DNA of 64,000 bases from Chitinophaga sp. 180180018-3 (lineage in GTDB: Bacteria > Bacteroidota > Bacteroidia > Chitinophagales > Chitinophagaceae). The stretch spans positions 5,394,001 to 5,458,000 of the forward strand of contig NZ_CP140772.1 in NCBI RefSeq assembly GCF_037893185.1. Direction: 5' to 3'. Position numbers and translations under genes: made by a program. The notes beneath the pieces were generated by a model. That model ran no database searches, was not told the DNA's origin, and saw only the letters and a program-made list of their open reading frames with translations. How positions within the stretch are numbered: the first letter of the stretch is position 1; every line of letters begins with the position of its first letter. Of this stretch, positions 43,901 to 52,900 are shown piece by piece.

Positions 43901-46900
43901 ACCCGGCAACGTAGCTGAAGCAGTATTGGTTATTACTCCGGTGGAAGAGGAAGCAACAATGCCTGTAACAGTAATACTGATCTTGTTACCAGTACCAGCT
44001 GTTATATTACCGGTTAAACTGATGTTGTTACCAGTACCACTATTTTGGCTCACACTGGTACCTGTACCTGTAGTTACTGCTGTCCATGCCACTTGTTGGA
44101 TCTGTGAAGGCACAACGTCAGTGATGCTGATATTGCCGGCATTGGAAGGCCCGTTGTTAACGATATCTATGTTGTAGGTAACCGGCGCTCCTGCGAAAAC
44201 AGTAGTCGGGCCACTCTTCGTAATTTGTAATGCTGCCTGGCTGACCACATTGGTGCTTACCGGCGGTCCGGTAACTGTAGTGCCTCCATTTGGTGTAGCC
44301 GTAGCCGTATTCACCAGCGTGCCGCTGAACGATGGGCTCACGGTGCCTGTCACGCTGATCACCATCTTATTACCTGTTCCGGCAGGCAGGTTGCCTGTAA
44401 TATGAACAGTATTACCACTGCCGGCACCACCAGTCAACACTGCGCCCCTGCCAGCTGAAGTAGCCGTCCAGCTTACATTTTGCACTGCAGCAGGCACCGC
44501 ATCATCAATGCTCAGGTTCACGGCATCTGAAGGACCGTTATTGACTACCGTGATACTGTATGTTATCTGGTTGCCCGCCGCAACAGCAGCAGGGCCACTC
44601 TTAATTACCTGCAACCCGGTTTGCTTATTGACAATTGTAGATACCGTACTGATAGCCGGGGTAGGATCAATAACTCCTGCCGGCGGTACAGCGGAGGCTG
44701 TATTGGTCAATGTACCGGTAAATGCTGCATCTACCATACCGGTCACCGTAACAACAACTTTACCAGTGCCTGCTGGCATACCAGCAGTAATATTGATGGT
44801 ATTACCTGTACCGGATGCCGCATTCACAGTGGCTCCGCCGGATACGGCAGCATTCCAGGTCACATTACTGATACCAGCCGGTATATTATCTGCAATGGTT
44901 GCACCGGTAACATCTGCCGGACCAGCGTTCGTTACTTCAAATGTATAGCTGATCTGTTGTCCTGCATTGATGTTGGCCGGGCCGGTTTTGATGATATTAA
45001 GATCAGCCGACTTGTTGACAGACGTAGTAAATGAACTTGTTTTAATAGTTCCTGATGTAGCCGTTGCCGTATTGGTGATAGAAGAACCAGCTGCCGGAGA
45101 GATGGTGCCGGTAATAGTAATCAGAATCTGGCCCGGACCATCGGTAGTACCTTCGATCGCAGCCTGCAGATTAATATTATTGCCACTTCCGCTTGTTGCA
45201 TTTACAGTAGTACCACCGTTACCTGTAGCGGTGGCTGTCCATGTCACATTAGTGATCACCGCCGGCACCGCATCTGTAATAGTTACAGGTGTAATATTAG
45301 ATGTGCCGGTGTTGCTGACAGTCACCTTATACACAATCTTATCCCCTACATTGGCTTCTGCAGGGCCACTCTTACTGATCTGTAATCCAACATCCGTATT
45401 GATGTTCGTATTAATAGTGCTGGTATTGGTTGCCGGTACCGTTTCTGTAATACCTGCAGGCGGTGTTACAGTAGCGGTATTACTGATGGTACCCGGCGCA
45501 GCGCCTGCATTTACAACGCCATTGATATTTACCGTTATGCTATTGCCCGCACCAGCCGGAATGTTACCGGTAACAGTCAGGTTACTGCCTGCCAGGCCGG
45601 TAGTAACCACCTGGGCTGTACCACTCGCAGTAGCTGTAAACGTGATATTGGTTATCTGGGCTGGTATTGCATCCTGTATTACAGCTCCCGGCACATCTGA
45701 AGGGCCGTTATTGGTAATAAGCAGCTGGTAACTGATTGGCTGACCAGCAGCTTTATCAGCCGGGCCTGTCTTGATAATAACCAGGTCTGCTTTCCTGTCT
45801 ACGGAAGTAGTTACCGTACTGGTAGCAGGTGTTGGATCAGTGGCGCCCGGCGGAGGTGTGGCAGTAGCTGTATTTTTCAGCGTTGTCACGGTGGTAGCAG
45901 GATCTACTTTACCATTTACAACAATAGTAACATTGTTTCCTGTGCCAACTGGTATATTAGCAGTGAGGTCCACATTACCAGCGCCTGCGGCAGCACTTAC
46001 AGAAGTGCCCGTTCCATTAGCAGTGGCGGTCCAGGTGACATTTTGCAAACCTGCAGGAATTACATCAGTGATATGACTGCCGGCGGCGTTAGCCGGACCT
46101 GCATTAGTAACCACAATGGTATAAGTCACCTGCTGACCGGCAGTCACCTGCTGAGGACCGCTCTTTACAATATTCAGGTCGGTGATGTTATTCACCTGGG
46201 TAGTAACGGTGCTGACAGATGGCGTTTTGCCCGGTACTGCTGCAGTAGCGCTATTGGCAATGGATGCCGACGTATAGGCCGGATCAACTACCGCATTTAT
46301 GGTAAATGTAATTTTATTGCCAGCTCCTGCGGGAATATTACCGGTTACTGCAATATTGCCATTTCCGGAAGCAGCGCTCACCGTAGTACCAGCGCCTGTA
46401 ACGGCCGCTGTCCACGAAACCTGCTGTAAACCGGCTGGTAAATTATCGCTGATGGCAACATCATTAGCATTGGATGGTCCGCTGTTGGTAACGTCGAGTG
46501 TATATACAACAGGCTGTCCTGCTGAGATAGTAGCCGGTCCGCTCTTCACTATTGCCACGTTAGGATCATTGGTAATAGCTGTTGCCTTAGAAGCCGATAC
46601 CGGTGTTTTACCGGTTACGCCGGCCGTTGCTGTATTGGTGAGCGTTCCGGAGAAAGACGAGTCTACCGTACCATGGATGGTGATACTTATATTATTAGCA
46701 GCTCCCGCAGGAATGTTGCCGGTGACGTTGACATTGCCTGTTCCGGCAGATGCGCTGACACTGGCGCCTGTACCGTTGGCTACCGCTGTCCAGCTGGTAT
46801 ACAACAGGTTTGAAGGAAGCACGTCTGTAATGGCGACGCCAGTAGCGTTAGATGGTCCGGTGTTGGTTACCAGTAACTGATAAGTGATCTGTGTTCCGGC

Positions 46901-49900
46901 ACTTGCCTTATCCGGCCCTGTTTTAATAATATGCAAAACAGGATCATGGGTGATAGTTGTAGTAACTGTATCACTTGAAACTGTTGGTTTACCCGGAATG
47001 GTTATCTGCGAGAAGTTAGTCAGCGCGGCTCCGGTATACGCCGGATCTACCTGTCCACTAACGGTAACGGTTATACTATTTCCGGCTCCGGCAGGTATAT
47101 TTCCGGTAACGTTAACATTTCCGGTACCATTCACAGTATTAACGATGGTGCCGGTTCCCGCAGTAACCGCACTCCACGTTGGATTCAGGATACCGGCAGG
47201 AATAGCATCCGCAATCACCGCACCTACAGCATTCGATGGACCGCTGTTGGTAGCGGTAATGGTATAAGTGATATTCTGCCCGGCGCTGAGCGTAGGCGGA
47301 CCACTCTTGGTGATCTGCACATTGGGATCATTGGTAACGTTGGTAGTGACATTAGTAGTAACCGGCGGTTTACCCGGAAGTGTAGCAGCGGCTTTATTAA
47401 CAATCCTACCGCTAAACGCAGGATCTACTGTTCCTGTAACGGTAATGGTAATTTTATTAGCAGCGCCTGCCGGGATATTGCCGGTAATATTCACATTTCC
47501 ACTACCTGACTGTACACTGGATGTAGTGCCGTTACCGTTGGTAGCAACTGCCCATGTTGCTCCTGAAATGTTGGACGGTATGGTATCTATAATTGCTATT
47601 CCTGTTGCATCTGAGGGACCGTTATTGCCCACAACAATCGTATAGGCGATGCTGTTACCTCCGCTGACAGATGATGGTCCGCTTTTGCTGATTGTTACAT
47701 CAGGCGTATTAGTAACCACGGTTGTAACAGGTTGGCTTGATACAGTAGAGCCATCCGGTTGTTTGGCGGTAGCTGTATTGGTGATACTACCTGCAAAAGC
47801 CGGATCTGTTTTACCACTAACGGTAATGGTTATACTGTTTCCTGCGCCTCCGGCTACATCGCCGGTAACTGACAATATATTATTGCTGAGGGTGGCGCTG
47901 CCAAGGCTGGCATTTCCGGATGCAGAAGAAGTGCTGACAACAGGATTCAGGATATGGCCATCCAGCGTATCTGTTACCTGTACACCGGTTGCGTTGCTTG
48001 GGCCGGCATTGGTCAGTACCAATGTATAAGTGATGTTCTGCCCTGCGCTAAGTGTAGCCGGACCGCTCTTTGCCAATTGCAGTGAAGCCTTCCTGCTAAC
48101 TGCAGTAGTTACCGTATTTGATGACTGTGAAGGCTTACCGGCGGGTGTTATTGTAGCAGTATTAGTTAATGTACCTGTAATGGCAGGATCTACTTTGCCT
48201 GTTACCACTATGGTGATCTTGTTTCCAGCTCCGGCAGGTATATTGGCAGTGACGCTCACATTACCTGATGTACCGGTGTTACCGGCTGTTACAGCAGCTG
48301 CACCTGTTGCAGTGGCCGTCCACCTGGCTCCCTGTATCTGAGCCGGAATATTATCTGTTATTACAGCACCGGTTGCATCAGAAGAGCCGTTATTTATCAC
48401 TTCTACTGTATAAGTAATACTATCTCCAGCATTAAGTGCTGCAGGACCATTCTTAGTAATTACCAGTGCCGGATCATTGGTAATATTAGTAGTTACCTGA
48501 CTGGTTACAGGCGTACCACCGGCAGGTGTAGCACTGGCGCTGTTAGTAATAGTACCGGCGGGTGTAGCAGATGGTATTCTTCCCTTGATAGCAATAGTAA
48601 CTCCATTACCGTTGCCAGCAGGTAAGCCTGCTGTAATATTGATATTACCAGTACCATTCAGCGGGCTTCCGCCGGTAATGCTGGCAGTACCGATAGCAGT
48701 GGCTGTCCAGCTCACACCTGTCAGCGTTGCCGGAATGTTGTCCTGGATATTGGTATTCGGAGCATCGCTGGGCCCGGCATTTGTTACCTGTATGGTATAC
48801 ATGATAGTATCGCCTGCAGATACAGCGCCACTGGCCGGACCGGTTTTCACAACATTAATACCTGTCTGGTTTGTAACAGTTGTACTAACCGTATTAGATG
48901 GTATTGGTGTGGCACTTCCCGGAGGTGTAACACTTGCAGTATTTAAAATAGTGCCGGTGGCAGAAGGTATGATAGTGCCATTAACTGTAATGGTAATTGT
49001 ATTTCCACTACCTGCTGGAAGATTACCGGTGAGGTTAATATTACCACTTCCGCTGGCAGCACTTACTGTGGCAGTTCCCTGCACATTGGCTGTCCAGGTA
49101 ACACCGGTAATCTGTGTAGAGATAGTATCCTTCAGCGTTACACCGATGGCATCAGACGGCCCGCTATTAACGTAAGTGATAGTATAGCTGACGGCTGTTC
49201 CTGCCGGAGCGCTGGGTGTACCTGTTTTTGTTGCCTTAAGATTGAATTGCGGGCTATAAGTATCCGTATCAGTAGCGGTATTATTTGTTGTATTGTTATC
49301 TGTATAGCCGGTGGGCGGCGTAACAGTAGCTGTATTTGAAAGATTACCGGTAAATCCTGCCGGCACTGTCAACGTAAGTGTGTAAGTAATGCTGCCACCA
49401 GCCGGTATATTTACCAGTTGATTAATAGCGCCGGTACCATTGGGAGCCGGTACTGTTGCCCCATTAAGCGTGCTTGCGCTCCATGTTGCCGTAGTGATGC
49501 CGGCAGGTAACGTGTCGCTGACGGTTGCCCCGGTTACACCTGAAGGACCATTATTGCTCACAACGATGGTATACACCACGTTTGTTCCCGGGGTATACGT
49601 AGCCGAACCATCTGTTTTGGTAATAGCCAGATCTGCAACACGACTGATTAGCGTGCTGTCCTTAGCTGTTGGCGGCGTTGGATCAGTGGTGCCCGGAGGC
49701 GGTGTAGCCGTAACGATATTTACCAATGCAGTTCCACTTACACCGGCACTCACGGTACCGGCAATCGTCAACGTGGCACTTTGACCAGTGGCCAGCGTCA
49801 ATCCTGTCCACGCGCCGGTTCCGCTGGTATAGCTACCTGCAGATGGTGTATAACTGCCGGCGGTAAATCCGGCAGGTAAGTTATCCGTTACCGTTACAAC

Positions 49901-52900
49901 GTCTGTTGGCAATAACGTAGCCGGACCATTGTTGGTCAGTGTAATCGTATAAGTCAGCGCCTGGCCAGCTACTGCTGGTTTGGGGCTCGCCGTTTTTGTC
50001 AGGTTCAGGTCTATAACACGGCTTACCTGTGTTGTGTCTTTGGCTGTTGGCGGCGTTGGATCGGTGACACCCGTTGGCGGGATCAGCGTCACTGTGTTAA
50101 TCAGGCTAGCGCCGGTATAACTATTGCTGACCGTACCTGTAATCGTCAGCGTAGCGGAGCCGCCAGTGGCCAGCGTCAATCCGGTCCACGCGCCGGTAGC
50201 ACTATTATAAGTACCTGCAGATGGAGCATAGTTATTAGCCGTAAAGCCGGATGGCAGATTCTCCGTGAGCTTCAACGTATCACCCGGCAGCATACTGCTC
50301 GGGCCATGATTAGTTAACGTAATGGTATATGTCAGTGCCTGACCTGCTACTGCTGGTTTTGGGCTGGCTGTCTTAGTCAGCCCATAATCAATCACACGGT
50401 TAATCGTGGTTGTCTGATGGGCCGTATCATTTGATAAGTTAGGATCAGTAATCGTTGGCGGGTTAGTTACAATAGCGGTATTGTTCAGGATACCGGTAGC
50501 ATTAGCTGCTACGGCACCTGCAATGGTGATAGTGGCGCTCTGACCGGATGAAAGCGTCAGGCCTGTCCACATGCCATTGCTGCTGGTATAGGTACCCGCT
50601 GATGCGATATAACTATTAGCGGTATAACCCGCAGGAAGGTTATCTGTTACCGTGATGCTATCCGATGCCGTTATTGCAGATGGACCGTTATTGGTAACGG
50701 TAAGCGTATATGTCAGCGCCTGGCCGGCAACAGCCGGATTGGGACTACCCGTTTTGGTGATCGACAAGTCTGCTACACGACTTACCTGTGTCGTGTCTTT
50801 GGCTGTTGGAGGCGTTGGATCGGTGGTACCAGTCGGTGGTGTCAGCGTCGCTGTGTTGATTAAACTGGCGCCGGTATAACTATTGCTGACCGTGCCTGTA
50901 ATCGTCAGCGTAACGGAGCCACCGGTGGCCAGCGTCAACCCGGTCCACGCACCGGTAGCACTATTATAAGTACCCACGGATGGCGTATAACTATTAGCGG
51001 TATAACCGGATGGAAGGTTGTCCGTGAGCTTCAACGTATCACCCGGCAGCATACTGCTCGGGCCATGATTAGTTAACGTAATGGTATAAGTCAGTGCCTG
51101 ACCTGCTACTGCTGGTTTTGGGCTGGCTGTCTTAGTCAGCCCATAATCAATCACACGGTTAATTGTGGTTGTCTGACGGGCCGTATCATTTGATAAGTTA
51201 GGATCAGTAATCGTTGGCGGGTTAGTTACAATAGCGGTATTGTTCAGGATACCGGTAGCATTAGCTGCTACGGCACCTGCAATGGTGATAGTGGCGCTCT
51301 GACCGGATGAAAGCGTCAGGCCTGTCCAGATGCTATTGCTGCTGGTATAGGTACCTGCAGATGCAGTATAACTATTAGCCGTATAACCGGCAGGAAGGTT
51401 ATCTGTAACCGTAATGCTATCCTGCGCCCTCATAGCAACAGGCCCATTATTGGTAACGGTAAGTGTATAGGTCAACGGCTGACCGGCAGTAACCGGATTG
51501 GGGTTAGCAGTTTTGGTGATCGACAGATCATAGCCCGCTTGTATGATCAGGCTATAGTCTTCCACTTCCCCATCCATCGCAGCACCAACAGTACTTGTTG
51601 CTGTTAACGGATCTGTGGTCAAACGGAAACGCGCATACGTAATCCCGCCTGAAATTCCTGCTCCTGTGATTAAGGTATTAACATTGTTCCAGGTAAGTGT
51701 GGCAGTGGTTCCATTGTTGGCGACCGTAGTACCAGTTGCTTCTTCCGGATCAAAAGTACCATTACGGTTAAAGTCGATCCAGCCTTCCAGGTTGGCCACC
51801 GCACCGGTAGTATTAGTAACGGGGAAAGTAAGCGTATAAGTGGTTGTCCCGGCTGTAAGTACAGGTAATGGCGCCGTCAGACCATCATCATTCGGATCAC
51901 CATTGGGAACATTCGCATCAGCACCGGCAACTACCGCAAGCGCCTCCGGTTTGCCTGCAACCGTAGCGCCTATTTTCAATTTTGGGTTAACAAGATGTAT
52001 TGGCCCATTAGATGTAGATAAAGTGCTGTAGCTATTCGGCGCATCTCCTAAATCTGCATCAGCTATGGCTACTACGCCATTAAATTCCGAGGTATTGTTA
52101 CCGGCATCGGTAGCTGTTGCCGTCAGCAAACTACCCTGTGCCACCCCGCTAAGGGTCGACAACGGAATCGTAAATTGAAACCGGTTAGCGTTACGAACTC
52201 CTGTTGTACCAGTACCGTCGTCCATATACGTGCCCGTAGCAGCATCCTGGTCTGTAATACCAGCTACCGTTCCTCCTTCCTGAAATGTGGCCAGGTATCT
52301 GCGCCCTTCTCCAAATCCCAGTAAGTCGGTAAATGCAGCTGGCAGCGGATTAGGGCTTAATGGTGGTGTAGGAGTAAAACTGGCATCCCTGTCGGCCATA
52401 AACAGTTCAATGGTGGCTCCGGCCTTGGAATATCCTTTTACAACCAGGTTATTTCCAATAATTACAGCGCCGGTGATTACCGGAAAATTGAGCAACGCGT
52501 TAGGCCCAGCAGTTGAGCTTCCATTGGGGGTAACAATATCCGGAACGCTACCTGTCGGCCGCAAATCAATTCCAAGGCCTGCATTGGCATAAGTACTGTT
52601 CTGCGTTATTTTATTGCCAGAAGAAGTAGCATCCCCTCCTATAGCGATACCGGAAGCTCCGCCGGCAGTCACTATATTCTTAGTAATTACGCTGTTCCTG
52701 GTATTATTAAACTGGATGTTATCTTTCTCCCCTGTAATCGTACCTGCCACCCCATTTCCGGAAAAAGTATTATTAGTTACTGTAGTACCGGTACCTATTG
52801 TCACTTTCAACCCTTCATTCAGGTTGCTTTGCACACTGTTACTGGTAATACTGAGACCTTGCAGGTCCGTTACCACTGCTCCGGTGGTCATTTCAATACC

